Positions 18,000 through 30,346 of a stretch of DNA of 64,000 nucleotides are shown piece by piece. This stretch comes from Sesamum alatum (taxonomy: Eukaryota; Streptophyta; Magnoliopsida; Lamiales; Pedaliaceae), in the NCBI GenBank assembly GCA_034509735.1, contig JACGWO010000012.1, positions 4,650,001 through 4,714,000 of the forward strand, given 5' to 3'. A model generated the notes under the pieces. That model did not search any database and was not told the DNA's origin. It was given only the letters and a program-made list of their open reading frames with translations. The position numbers were made by a program, and so were the translations under genes. Positions within the stretch are counted from its first letter, which is position 1; every line of letters starts with the position of its first letter.

Positions 18000-18532
18000 G
18001 ATGAGTTGTATTTAGTTATATATCTTTTATAAAATACACTTGTTCAGACCTGGTTCAATTAAATCTGAACCAATTATATGACAAGTGCAATACGCTTGTC
18101 GTGTGATTGGTATACAGTTCAGGAAAAATGACCAATCATATAGCAAGTGCACCACTTATAATTAATTTGGTTCGATGAGAACTAATTTGAACAAAAATTT
18201 TCATATATAAAGAGTCAGGTGTGTGTATTATTACCATACACATCAAAACTAAGAGCCCAGCATTCAAACTCCAAATTGTGTAAGGTAAAAACTGGTAAAA
18301 AGGCATTATTATATCCATCCTATATTCGAAAAAGAAAATGTTTCTGTGACAATCACAGCAAACAATCACAATCATTTTTGACTTATACACAGTATTAATC
18401 AACAGTCAATTACTCCTATCTATTTCTGCATTTAACATTTCATGGGAAGTCAAAAAAAATTCATGTATTCTTCTTACCATACAAGAATTACTATGGTTGT
18501 CTGTATGGGTAAAGAACCATATATAACTCGTT

Positions 18533-18989
18533 TGAGCCTTGTGATCCGGGTGGCCTACTCGATTTCAAGTATTTACCTTACTTGCGCACCTCCGAGCTCG
18601 ATCTCGTAAGCATCCCAGACTAGTAACCTGAGAAGATACAAACACATTAGGCTAGCGGGGAGTGTCCCCAGCGTAGATCCTCCGATGCTTAAGTCAGATA
18701 CTGGTCGAGATGGAAATATGGTGAACTGGTAGAAATATCTGGTCAAATATTACGAGAATAACTTACCTTAAATGCTGTGGGGTAGGCACATTTATAGCAC
18801 CATGTGTCCGTACTTGTGTGGCACACGTGGCATCATCTTCCAGGTTGAGATACTTTCGCCTCAAGGGTCTGGACACTTGTCACATGGTACATTCCGGGTC
18901 GCAAGATCCAACCCACATGGTTTGTGCGCGGGTCCACAGGTCTTCTAGTGATTTTGGGCCCTTTCTAAGGGTATATTAGTCCTTCATCA
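18533..18989 (-). mobile_element. Possible solo LTR or retrotransposon fragment (minus orientation)
   Basis: Read on the minus strand the segment starts TGATGAAGGACTAATATACC, contains a TATA box in GCTATAAATGTGCC (complement at 18787-18800), a donor-like GGTAAGT just downstream, and the word CTTAAGCATCGGAGGATC that recurs in plant gypsy LTRs. It is distinctly more GC-rich than its surroundings. No target duplication and no second copy were found, so boundaries and class are tentative. Confidence 0.4.
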
Positions 18990-19824
18990 TAGACTAGGTT
19001 ACACCCCTATCACCTTAGAAGTTTGTTCAAAATCAGTAGCATTTTTCCACACCATTAGCATAATCAGACCGTTGAAATTTTGATTGTGTTTGTTATTACA
19101 CTAATTTCTTTGTAAGAGATTATTGCTTTGGAGTAATCTAAATTCCATAATTTGAAGCTGTCCTAATTAGGCTATACTATATACCTTGAACCCCTTTTCT
19201 TTCTGGCCTTTTTCTTTTTGATGTTTGACGCGAAAATGATTCTAACGCTATGCGTCTATGTATATTTAAAATTCTCCTTATTCTGTGTATATTTGCACTG
19301 ATTTATACATGTAATTCAATTGAAACTGTTCGCTGAAAATTCACCGTCTTAACTGTTATACATATTTCACTATAGTATGATACATACACAATGGGTTTTC
19401 CCGATTAATTTAAATTCATTATCTTTTGATGAGAAGAGTGATAGATAGCTATGATGTAATTAAACAAATTAAAGATATCTAACATGCAAGGTTAATGTAA
19501 TGTACTTGTATTAGTACATTACTTTTAAACAAGAAAGCAACTGATATCCATCTTGGAGAAAAGGAATTATGAGTAGAATGATTTCACATCAAGATAATGA
19601 AGTGGGGTGTGTGTTATCTGCATTTTCTTTGTCTCAAAGGTTGCTATCTTTTATGGACCAAATGACTTGAAATGTAGTGCAAGTATGCAATGTGCAATAT
19701 GATGGCAGTTGTTTTGTCATCACACATTATTCACAACAATAGGACATATAGGCTATACCCTCTCTATATATTAGGCCATTTTCACTTCACAAGCAATGCT
19801 ACCGATTAAACCATTTTTATCGGA
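18990..19824. other. Intergenic region, no gene seen
   Basis: AT-rich spacer between the possible solo LTR and the next MITE. No supported gene, RNA or structured repeat is visible. Confidence 0.5.
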
Positions 19825-20236
19825 TTAAATGTATTTTTGGTCCCGTAATTTAGATTATTTAACGTTTTTGTTTTTGAACGTTTTAGGGTGGTATTATGGT
19901 CCTATATCTTTTTAATTTTTATAATTTCAGTCATTTTTCCACCGGCAAAAAGGGTGAAGTCCGAATGGGAAAAAGGGCTGAAATCATGAGAACTAAATAG
20001 ATACAAGACTGAAATGTTATCCTATGAAGTTAAATGACAAAGATGCTGCTAATAGGAACATTAGCCCCGATTTTAAAAGGTCAGGTGAAATGTGAATTTT
20101 TTCGACGAGAAGGATAACTCCGACAAAAAGAACTGAAAATACAAAAATTAAAAAGATACAAAACCAAAATATTACATTAAAAAGTTAAAGGACGAAAATG
20201 TTAATGAACTAAGTTACGAGACAAAAATACATTTGA
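19825..20236. mobile_element. Foldback MITE (TAAATGTATTTTTGGTCC family), copy 1
   Basis: The left end AAATGTATTTTTGGTCCCGT is mirrored by the complement of the right end (AAATGTATTTTTGTCTCGTA), and the inverted homology runs through both halves (TTTTTAATTTTTATAATTTC against complementary GAAAAT and AATTAAAAAG words). A second member lies at 22861-23339. It is non-coding. A target duplication is not clear here. Confidence 0.65.
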
Positions 20237-20588
20237 AAGCCCATTTTCATCACTGCAGACTTTGAGGGTCTATATGCATGCATCCTTTTGGAGTAATCTT
20301 AAAGCTTGTCAATGTTTGTTTTTGTATGATTCCATAGAAAAGAAAAAGGCTAAATTCTTTGGAATGTATACATGAAAAACTCGTGTGATTTGCAGTTATT
20401 GGTATGTTAGTCTCGTGACTTATTCCATTTGAAATGAAGTTACGAATTGACTATAGAAAATAATATTAAAATGATGAAATTGCAACTTCATATATAGATA
20501 TTAATACTTTATTAGACCCCTTTTTACAACTCAAATATTAATCCATGCTAGTTGATCACAGGAGTATATATATATATATATATATTAA

Positions 20589-21033
20589 GGTTAATTACAC
20601 TTAAACTCATCTGAAAATGCAAAATTATATTTTCCCCCAAAAAAGTTTCAAAATTACATTTACACCCCTTTTGAAAATTTACCGTTTACACCTGACCTTC
20701 TTTCATTAAGGTTTCAACAGAAAATGTTGACGTCAACAAAAATAATTACATAATTTTTCAATTTGCCTCTCATTTAATATTTTCATGTATAATTTTGTAC
20801 TTATAAGGGGAATATGCAATAATATTAACCTCACATGAAAATGTTAAATGAGAAGCAAAATTGAAATCTTATGTAATTGTTTTTGCTGACGATAGCACTG
20901 CCCGTCGAAACCTCAACAAAAGAAGGTCAAGTATAAATGATGAATTTTCGGAGGGGGTTAAGTATAATTTTAAAAAAAAAATTAGAAAAAGTATAATTTC
21001 ACATTTTTAGAGGGGGTCCAAGTGTAATTAACC
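20589..21033. mobile_element. Foldback MITE (GGTTAATTACACTT family)
   Basis: The left end GGTTAATTACACTTAAACTC pairs with the complement of the right end GGTTAATTACACTTGGACCC. Inner inverted words include ACACCTGACCTTCTTTCATT against AAAGAAGGTCAAGTATAAAT. A (TA)n tract at 20565-20584 abuts the left end. It is non-coding. Confidence 0.65.
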
Positions 21034-21788
21034 CTATATTTTAATTTAATTTAGGTTTGGTTGCTTAGGGAGGGAGAGGGGGGCTGAATATTTGGAAAAA
21101 GTGTTTTTTTGAGCAATAAATGAGAGTGTGAAAAGTTGGTCACTCTAAATAATAGTGTCTTTAGTGATGTGAGAAATGCATAAATATGGACCATTCTTGA
21201 ATCTTGATAGATAGACAAATACAATACAAGAGAAGCGAAATTGATTAGACTTCTTCTTATTCTACTCATGGCCTCTCATTTCTCTTGCCCACCCATTCTT
21301 CTCTCTTTCTACTACCCTATCTATTACCTTTTCTTTTTCAACTTTAAAGGCACAACAATGTGTTTTCGTCGTCTGTCAATAGACGGGCAATACTCAGATC
21401 CAGATTTACTGATGATAGCTAATACTCAAGTCCGGACCTAATGTTATTTTATTAGATTCAAATTCGGGCCCATGCTCATTGAAATAAATATTTTGAGTAT
21501 TTTATGAGTAGAGTTCTGATAAGATCTTTAATTAATTATTACAGGTATTTATTGGGTCTGATCTGGGTAGGTTTGACGGGCCTATATTATGTGCTTCCAA
21601 GAACTCACCCTTATCCATCATTTAACTAAGTTTTTGTCACAAAAAAGAAAAAGGAAAATCCAAAATATTTGTAAAAGATTGAAATTCTTCCTACTCCTAA
21701 TTATTTTGCTAGTTAAATAAGTGATATTTATGAGTAATATTTGTTGCTTAATATATGTAGATGTATGTAATTTTCAAGAAAAAATAAA
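21034..21788. other. Intergenic region, no gene seen
   Basis: AT-rich DNA with a pyrimidine-rich block at 21245-21350. Short ORFs have no domain signature. Confidence 0.45.
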
Positions 21789-22207
21789 GGATAAATTACA
21801 ACTACTTCCCCTGAAGTTTGACATAATTACAAATATCCCCTTGTTGTTTGAAAAATTACAAATACTCCCTGAAATGTGTAACCGTCTAACAAATAACCCA
21901 TTTCTATCCATTTTTATGGGTGAACTGACCAAAATGCCCTTATGGACTGAATTATTTAATTCTTAAAATTTTTTTGGACTACAATGCGCAGGGAGAGGTT
22001 TGTTAAGTTTTTTACATAAAGGCGCAATAATGCAATTTGCCTCAGTTGATTTTTCTATAATTTTAATAAAAAATTCAAGGGCAAAATGGCCAATTTCAGG
22101 CTTGTGGTTAAAAATTACAAACCTCAATAGGGTATTTATAAATTTTCAAATAACGAGGAGTATTTATAATTATGCCAAACTTCAAAGGAGGTGGCTATAA
22201 TTTACCC
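21789..22207. mobile_element. Mutator-like MITE with a perfect 9-bp target duplication
   Basis: Inverted ends GGATAAATTACAACTACTTC and (complement of right) GGGTAAATTATAGCCACCTC, extended by TTTGACATAATTACAAATA and its counterpart. Both flanks are AAAAATAAA (21780-21788 and 22208-22216), a 9-bp target duplication as in Mutator-like elements, although low in complexity. The interior has conserved words such as ATGGGTGAACTGACCAAAAT. It is the same family as 38090-38517. Confidence 0.75.
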
Positions 22208-22858
22208 AAAAATAAAATATTTTGTTCTTGATGAGAAAATGATGTAAGAAATGGTCCCATATTTGTTAGCCTAAAATGGCCCTTTATGCAAAAGTCATTC
22301 TCGGACAAGAGGAAAGTCAAATAAGTTTGGCTGCTTAACACACTTTGTAGCCTACTCTCACATTTCATTTTTATCCCTATCAAAATTAAAAGAAATAAAA
22401 TATTGACTTATCATCTCATTGCAAATATATCATTAATTATCATTTATTATGCAAGAAAATCTACATTAATACTATGGGCTTAGGGCACACAAAATTTAAC
22501 ATTTCTTCAATATGTTATGAAAATTAGGTCTAACATTGTTAACTATGAGTCTATGATACAAGTAAGAAAGTTTGAGAAGTAAACTTTAATTAATGATTTG
22601 AACTCTAGACATTAGATTTAATGGTCGGATAATGACTGAATATGAATCTCCATGAGAAATCAAATTTAAAGAGGAAAATAAATCATTTTCTTTTTTTAAA
22701 ATGATTCAGTGATAATTGTCGATTAGCCCTTGCTTGATGTGGTTGTATGTCTACTTATGTAATAGTTTATTGTTTTTTTCTTTTTCTTTTTTTGATCTGG
22801 TTTAAATATATTTATTGATTCAAAGTATTGATGGATTGAAGCAATGTTTGAACTTAAA
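22208..22858. other. Intergenic region, no gene seen
   Basis: AT-rich spacer between two MITEs. No gene or RNA is recognised. Confidence 0.45.
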
Positions 22859-22860
22859 GG

Positions 22861-23339
22861 CTCAAATGCATTTACGGTCCCGTAACTTAAGTCGTTTGAT
22901 GTTTTCGTCCTGTAACTTAGATCGTTTGACGTTTTCGTCCTTTAACTTTTCAATGTAGCATTTTGGTTCTGCATTTTTTTAATTTTCATGATTTTAGTCA
23001 TTTTTTCGCAGGAGTTCACCTTTCTTGTTGAAAAATACATGTGCCTCTCATATGACATTTTAAAATTGGGGGTTTTGTTCCTATTGGCCTATTTCTGCCA
23101 GTACTTTCGTCCTTTAACTTTCTAGAGTAGTATTTTGGTCTTACATCTTTTTAATTTTCACGATTTTAGTCCTTTTTTAACGGGGGTTTGTGCTTCTCGC
23201 CAGTGAAAGTGAATTCCAACAAACAAAATTACTGAAATCGTGAAAATAAAAAGATGCAAGATCAAAATGCTACACTAGAAAGTTAAAAGACAAAAACGAC
23301 AAATAATGTAAGTTATAGGACTAAAAATGCATTAATTCA
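22861..23339. mobile_element. Foldback MITE (TAAATGTATTTTTGGTCC family), copy 2
   Basis: The left end AAATGCATTTACGGTCCCGT and the complement of the right end AATGCATTTTTAGTCCTATA are inverted, with further inverted homology inward. AACTTAAA occurs just outside both ends (before 22859 and after 23339), consistent with an 8-9 bp target duplication. It is homologous to the copy at 19825-20236. Confidence 0.65.
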
Positions 23340-25547
23340 AACTTAAATGTATTGTATGATGTAACGAATAATATATTAAAACAAAAAAAAGATAGAGATA
23401 GTCAAATTCCCAAACTTGATCAACTATATACATTTGGGTGGAATAACAATTGAAAAGTGGGTGGATCCATCATCCCACTCAGGAAAGTCTGAACTAAACC
23501 TAATTTTAATAAAATAATAATTCCTATTTGGTGTTTCCCAATTTCTTTTTTATTGAATTTTATCACTCATTTATTTGTTTTTGGCCATAAAGATATATGT
23601 CTGAAGAATTTTCTTTGAAAGTAATACTGAGGTTGGAGCTAAAAACATCAGGACAAAAGCAGCAACACCTATTAGCCCACCATCGCATTTGTCAGCATGT
23701 GCAAGGCACGTGTTAAAGTCTACCTGGGACCCAAGCTTGTTCGTTTATGTTTTCAGTTTTTTGAAACAATAATTCAAGTGAATAATATTTATTTATATGT
23801 ATTCTCGTTGAAAATATATTGAGTTGCACTGTTAATATAAAATACCATGTCATTAACTAATTCAAATATATTCACATTTTTACACGAAAATCTATACAGA
23901 ATTGAAAAAACACACGTTTCCCGCTAAAACTGAAAACAGAAAATAAAAACATAAACATGAAGAAATACAAACTCCCCAGAACAAAATCTAGAATTACCTG
24001 TACAGAAACTATTGCTGTTCTATTGCAGTACATCATTAAGAGTATGAAAAGCCATAATTAATAAAATTAAGAGTAGTGGGCTTTTAATTAATAGTAATAT
24101 TAGAGGTTAGGGTGTTTTTGTCTTAAGAAAGGGTAACAAAAAGTTGATAGTATGTATAAAAACTTTGCTCATTCTCATTCATCTTCTTACCTTTTTCATA
24201 TCATGTGATGAAAAACATCATTGGTAAGACTGCATTTTGTTTGTGTCTGCTCTTTTGATCACTCAAAATTCATGAAAAATCATTATCTCTGCACTTTCTT
24301 CCCTCTTATCCTAATCGCCCCGTTTACGTCATCGTGTATTATGCATGAATACTATTAAACAAATTTAACGTAATGAATTTCAATAAACGCAAATAATACT
24401 CGTCTATCTGACAATATACCAACGAGTAACGCATTAAGAACACCTAAAACAAAGCACAAAGTACTATCATTTGTGAAAGGAAGTGGATAGCGTGAAATAA
24501 CGTAATCAGTAAGTACAACAAACACATAGTGTCAGAGATGAACACTTGAAAGACAATATTACTTTAATAAAGATTGTTAAATAGTTCCTGAAAACATATT
24601 CTAACAATTTGAACGCTTTAATGAAGCACAGCATCAGCATGAATGACAAGAAAGAAGGCATGAAGAATTGGTGATATTTTGCCAGATTCTGTCTTGGACA
24701 GATTTAGAAAGAACAGCATATCTTATTCTGAGAGCGTGCGTGCCAAATAATTTAAGCACCTGAATGTTCCCAGATAACAGATGTACACACACTTTGGAAC
24801 TTGTAAAAGCTAACAAAAATCATAATGCAATGTATGATGCAGTGGTTGAGAAAAAATACCTTATCTGCTTGGTGGGTTGGCTGAGGAGACCCCAAACAGC
24901 TGACATGAAAAGCTGATCATCATCCAGATTATATAATGAGCACCACCCTTTCTTGTGTCTGCAAGCTGTCTTCTTGTGTGGGCTGATTCAGTGGTGGCTT
25001 GTTTCTTTCTGCAGATGCCAATGGACTGTGAGAGTAATCAAAGGGAAAAGTGTTTCTTTTCACAACAATAATCCAATCAATAAGCAGACAAGCAAACGTG
25101 AAGCAGATCATACATTTATAGCAACACTAGTAGTAGTAGATATTCCTCTGTTTCTGCTTTTCATTATTTTATGTAAGCTGTCTTTTGTGAGTACATGAAT
25201 TTGATATTCTCCCTGTATTTTATGTCTTCACTTGGTGCAATTCCAGCTACACCAAAGATTATGTATGTAAGATATTTCTGAGTAGGTCGGGTGTCGTCTC
25301 GGGTTAGCGTTGCATCTCCATCAGGACTCCATCCTCCTGATGGATCCACGTCCACCGTATTTTCTTAACAAATGTACTAATTATACCGCAGCTCAGGATT
25401 ATATCCTTCTTTCTGCAAAAGGAGTAAAATTCAAAGCCATGTATACTGACAAAATAATAGCTCCTCTTTACATAAATTTGGAATAAATTGTAGTGTACAT
25501 CCTTCATCATTGCATTAAGACCTGATTAAATTTCATGATCTGACTGT
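23340..25547. other. Gene-poor region; isolated TATA-like promoter signal
   Basis: No supported coding gene. At 24155-24162 a TATAAAAA box is followed by a pyrimidine-rich stretch and, after an ATG near 24208, a donor-like ATTG|GTAAGA. This would suit an unrecognised transcript, but no downstream exon with a protein signature was found. Small ORFs at 24634-25510 have no recognisable homology. Confidence 0.35.
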
Positions 25548-28500
25548 TCATCTTTGAGAATTTTCATTTCCTTCATCGCCTGGAGATTGAAGGGCTGCTA
25601 CTTCTGGTGTCTTTAATTCAGTATATTCCAACCCAAAGACTGATACATCGTCTGAATTGTTGGCTGCTATAGTGAGGTCTTTTCGGGTATCATCATTTGG
25701 ATGAGCTTCCATTTTCTTTCCTGATTCCTTAACAATTTGAGGCTGCTCTAAATCCTGGCCTTGAGCATTGGATAATGAAGGACCGAAGTTGTCACACCCC
25801 ATCCTTTAGCGAGGTAGACATACTTGAACACTAGTTGCTAATAATTATTTAGCAAATCTTCTACATCATCAACCGTGAAGTCACCAGCCTGGGAATACAA
25901 GAATGGGAAATCACGAAAGACTTGGCTCACCTCGTCTTCCTTCAACAGCATGCTAGCCCCTTTGTTTTCAATGTCTGAGATTGATGGAATTTTATTTAGA
26001 GATGACTGACGACTGATCTTTCTCATATGGTTCCTCGTTTCCAGATATAGTTTCAGATGATTCAACAGAAACCTGAGGATGTGTTGCTAGTCTCAAAGCT
26101 GGTTTTGGCTCCACAGGCTCCGTACGTGGAACATTGCCCAAAATTCCATCTGCTTGACGTTGTATATCTGAGCACTCCGAGAGTCCAGAAAGAAGTGTTT
26201 GAGCAGACTCCATGTTCTTCTAAAATTCAGTTTCATCCATTGAGAGAGCCTTTGCATCAATGTTCATTATAAAAGACTCTACAGAAAGCATGTTTGTGAA
26301 GAAGTAAGCTGCTTCTCCTACCAAGCGAATTTGCCATCTAACCGTTGTATATATGATAAGTTTGAATGCAGTTGAGGTGAGTTGGCCTGTATAAGATAAC
26401 AAAACATGCCTAAGTACATAATTGACTATTCAGGGATTTCAAGGAAAAATTATATAAAAAAAAATAACCTGGTTCTCAATAAAAGCAACATGCAAATATT
26501 TCGGAAGCACAAGACTGCATCTTCATAACTCCAAAAGCAATATGCAGTATAATACTCAAAAGCTAATTTGGTATAACTTGAGCCAATGACAAAAGAATTC
26601 AGCACATAGCTAGAGAAAGGAGGATTATAAGATCTCATTTAATGTGATACTATTTGACAATCTTGACTGCTTCTTGCATTGGTTTTATAGCTGTGCTTTC
26701 CCATAAAGCTGCAATCTTAGGGATAGATAATTCATTCATGTTTATATTGACAATATATGACAGAGCGGAAACTCAGACACTCTACCTGATATTGTCTGAG
26801 TCAGGTAGCTCTTATCAGGTCAGTTCTCCAACATATTAAGGTCATGGAAGTTGGTGTTCTTAGAGATTTTGGCGAGGGCACTAAGAATATAATCAATGAA
26901 TGATATATCTTGTGGTCCTCAGTCGTAATATTCCTGGCAGCTGGGGACCAAACTTTCAGTTTTATAGGCATTTGGAGAAAAAGAAAGGCAACCTTCGTTT
27001 TCCAATAGTGGGTTTACAGAGTTCACCAGTGAAATAACAACATTCTCTGGGCTCAGACAGCAAACAAGCAACACAAGCATTTTGAGATAGTAGCATGTTG
27101 GCAGGATTTAGCAAATCTTTGTATAGCATTATGTATTTTAGGTAGTCTTCCACCACCGAATTGCAGGCAGATGTTACGAAAATGTAAATTTCATCTCCCG
27201 TTTTCTTTGCATCAACAAGGCCCAATATAAACCCGCTACAAACTGGAAGAAAATTTTTGCACAGCAGTATTCCAATTTCGGCCATGTTCATAGGATCCAA
27301 TATGTCCTCACTTGAGCAACCATAAAGCCAAACAACTAATGCAGATGAGCCAAAATCTTGTTAGCATCAATAATCCTCCTTCGTTTGATATAAACATGAT
27401 ATGGTAGTTTAGAACAGTCATATGAATAAGACATGCAAAGCATTTCTGAATTTGCTGCACCATTCTCAGCATAACATAGTAGAAATGTAACAGCAACAAA
27501 CACAGATTCACTAAATGTGGATAAGTCAAAGAACTTGGAAATTGTTACCGTGCTCCATGTGTCACCAATGTTAAACGAAATAGCAATTATTAAAGCAGAA
27601 CCATATACTGTGATTTGCTAGAGTAATCCTCCAGAATACAGGATATAAAACTGCGGAATTACCTTTATAGTCACATAAACGAGAACAGGGAGAAATTCAT
27701 CCGCTCCTGGATGATCTTCATTAGATGCAAAGGAGGCATTCAACAATAGGTCACTGATGACCTTGCAACAATTCAGAATGCAGACAAGTTTGTCTCTTGG
27801 TGCCTAGTACATGTTAATCTTTTGCAGCTCTTTTTGGCAAGCTACCAGATCCAGACCAAAGGGAGTGAGCCCTGAATCTTGCTTCCATATTGCCAAGAAA
27901 CTCCGGCACGGCTGCACTGTCTTTTTCTGCATCGGGAGCGTTGTTCAAAAACGACACTATAAAACTGCAAATATTCCACCTCAGATACACATAGTGGGTT
28001 GCGGTTGTTGACAAGCAAATAAAAGAACATAAAATCCTAAAATAACTTTAGTTTGAACACGTTATCATACATACACGAATTTAGTTGCTTTGGTTCGTGC
28101 TTAAAGAAGAGTTTGTAGACCCCAAAACGACTGGAGAAGGAAAATGTAGTCCAACTTAGTGTGAATGGGCATTGCAGTCTTCACTCACCATAAAATAGTG
28201 ACAAACTAAACCACTTGATATAATTACATCACATAAGTAGAGAAGTCCCTGAAAAATGAGGCGTTTAACAAAAATTCACTCTTTCAGTATCGTCACTGCA
28301 TAGGTACAGTGCATTAGCAGATGAAACTGCAAACTCAAGGCGCATAAGATCCAGACGTATATGAAACATAAACAAGAAAATCAACCACTCTTGAGAGTTA
28401 AAATTAGTCAGAAAAATTTATCAAAACGTTATCTTTTTTTAAGTAAAGCAGTATGAACTTGACTCCAGCTAGCTACAATTAACACTAAAAAAACCTAACA

Positions 28501-28830
28501 TATGCGAATTTTGAGAGCTTAAATTGAATCTAGAAACTCATAAAAGACCCACTACACTCAGCATTAACATTGTACATTAATTCAACACTCCAAGCAGCAC
28601 GAGCGAAAGTTCCAGCTAGCAAGAATTAGCATTCAAAACCCGTCACTTCCGAGCAATACTTCTTGTTAAGCTCTCGAACTTAACAATAAACGAATAATAA
28701 GAATTTTTGCATAAGACCACCTTTTAATGGCTTTAACGAATTCGGAGGCGGAGGGGTGACGCATGCGCTCGAGGAAGTCATGCCATGCCAGAGGCGCCGT
28801 GGACGAGCCGAATACGTCGGAGTTCTCCAT
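25548..28830 (-). pseudogene. VPS9A: VPS9A-like Rab guanine-exchange factor pseudogene
   Basis: Exon remnants on the minus strand follow plant VPS9A, the exchange factor that activates RAB5-type GTPases on endosomes. Exon 1 (28830-28721) encodes MENSDVF...DFLERMRHPSASEFVKAIK. Exon 2 (27964-27663) encodes SFIVSFLNNAPDAEKDSAAV to ADEFLPVLVYVTIK. A third exon from 26386 encodes ANSPQLHSNL, then LVGEAAYFFTNMLSVESFI. Later parts include PSISDIENKGASMLLKEDE and a C-terminal tail ending at 25548. It is broken repeatedly. After HSLWSGSG about 90 residues, including the first part of the VPS9 core, are deleted and the frame changes. A TAG replaces a Lys codon in NMYxAPRDK (27806-27804). A one-base deletion follows IQR. 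A TAG replaces Glu in EFxKNMES and another replaces Lys in NNYxQLVFKY. VPS9A is essential in Arabidopsis, so an intact copy is expected elsewhere. Confidence 0.88.
26962..27540 (-). pseudogene. Unidentified gene fragment inside the VPS9A pseudogene
   Basis: Between VPS9A remnants, within what would be an intron, the minus strand carries two protein-like stretches in different frames. About 27529-27357 reads DLSTFSESVFVAVTFLLCYA...SKLPYHVYIKRRRI and ends in TAG. 27300-26962 reads MDPMNMAEIGILLCKNFLPV...VVEDYLKYIMLYKDLLNPAN with a downstream stop. Composition (helical, Leu/Cys/Ala-rich, few low-complexity runs) suggests an alpha-helical, ARM/HEAT-like protein. I cannot name the family. It may be a captured or duplicated fragment of another gene, frameshifted near 27350. 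Confidence 0.45.
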
Positions 28831-29062
28831 CGCCGATCGATCAGACCACCGGCTGTTATTTAGTGTCTTTGGGATTGAACACATAAATTGTGAAATGGGT
28901 CGGCCCAGTATCTTATCCAATATCTTCAGGGTCGGAGCCTAAATTGAACTTTCCTTAATTCCTTGGGTATAACCCGAATTCTTTATCCAAACGGGTTGAA
29001 CCAAGTTCGTTTTCTGTCGGACCCAAATCTTAACTTGAATATGATGTGTTAACGGGTAACCC

Positions 29063-29765
29063 AAATTTGGGTAAATTATTTAAAAATTGTAAAATAAAAT
29101 TAAAAAAAATGGGGTCATTTTTAACATTTCAAAATGGGGGAATTTTTTTTTTTTTGTTAACATAAAGCGAGAAGATTTTATTTATTGCAAATCAAAGGAC
29201 AATACACATGGAGCCGTCGTGAGACGAGTACAATAGAAACTCTTGTCCGATTCCACCAGATCTGCTAAGAAATCCGACGGATCCAAAAAGATTTACTTTT
29301 CCGATTTGGTTGCTGCAGAAGATCGAGCTAGGAGGTCCGCGACCCTATTCTCTTCTCGATAGCAAAAGGCAGCCGAAGCTGCAAAGAAGGTACTGATGAG
29401 AAGACGGATATCCCTGAGCAAAGGGATTAAGTCCGCTAGGACCTTGTCCACCCTGCGAAGAAGGTAAAGCATTACTTTAGAATCTGTTTCAATGATAATC
29501 ATTCAATGATAAAAAAATCAAGAAAATGAGAAGGGGATGTAATGAAAATCCCGCCCCCAAGTCTAACTTAAAATTGGTTACACGCATCAAAGACGGTTTT
29601 TCAGAACCGTCTTTGCGTCTGATTTTTATTTTTATTTTATAATTTTCTTGTGAAAACGGGATTTCAACTCCCGTTTTTGCCCAAATTTTAAAATGTTCAA
29701 AAAGATCCCATTTTGATAATTTCTTTTTTATTTTACAACTTTTAAATAATTTAACCTCCAAATTT
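29063..29765. mobile_element. Foldback element interrupted by a LINE tail
   Basis: The left arm AAATTTGGGTAAATTATTTA continuing to about 29138 pairs with the complement of 29685-29765 (AAATTTGGAGGTTAAATTAT). The homology includes AATTGTAAAATAAAA and CAAAATGGG words on both arms. Between the arms lie a LINE fragment and the rest of the element, including a perfect hairpin AAAGACGGTT-TTTCAG-AACCGTCTTT at 29589-29614. Superfamily not assigned. Confidence 0.55.
29143..29505 (-). mobile_element. 5'-truncated LINE: RNase H-like domain and poly(A) tail
   Basis: A minus-strand ORF (29502-29293) of 69 residues resembles the C-terminal RNase H-like domain of plant non-LTR retrotransposons: IIIETDSKVMLYLLRR with the catalytic-type ETDS, and FCYREENRVADLLARSSAA matching the usual REENxxADxLAR. 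It is followed by a short 3' UTR and a 13-base A tail (T run at 29143-29155 on the plus strand). Reverse transcriptase and everything 5' are absent, as expected of a truncated insertion. Confidence 0.7.
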
Positions 29766-30346
29766 CAACCCTGCCAATTTTAAATACAGTGCCCCAAAAG
29801 GAAATATGTAAATTTTTAAAAGAACATACTTAAAAAAGAAATTCTTAAATAAATACAACTTTTTGAGCAAGAAAAAATTAATATTATGAGAAAATAATTA
29901 ATTATCCAAAACTAGGTGTAAGGTTCTTTTTAATTATTTTAAAATAATTTAATTTAAAGTATACATTTCGCCGCACATATAAAAGTGTAAATCTATTCTG
30001 TTCACACAAAATTTTATATTTCGATCTCAACATATATATATACTTTCATCTATACTATTATATAAAAGAAATTCTTTTTTTACTAACAAATGACAGTTAA
30101 TAATACCACAGTACTATTTTTTTGTAATGCCAAAAATAAAAATAGCTGCACATGAATCAATAAGAGTGATGGAAATGAAAGAAGCTTAGTGTGGGATTAC
30201 ATACTAAGTGATGCAGTTGTCCAAGGAAAGCAATTCGATCGGTGTGGGAAAAAGCAAGCAAAGCGAATTCCAATGATTCGAGATCTGGATAGCGCATTTA
30301 TATGACGAAATACAGCCTCGAGCTTCTACTAGTCGAGCTCCTTATG

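Noticed and set aside
17472..18000. Plus-strand ORFs opposite the 218-residue gene
   Set aside because: They are shadows of the GC-rich minus-strand ORF and run through microsatellites.
24634..25510. Several 60-80 codon ORFs between the MITEs and the VPS9A pseudogene
   Set aside because: They overlap on both strands without domains, consistent splice sites or composition; kept only as a gene-poor region.
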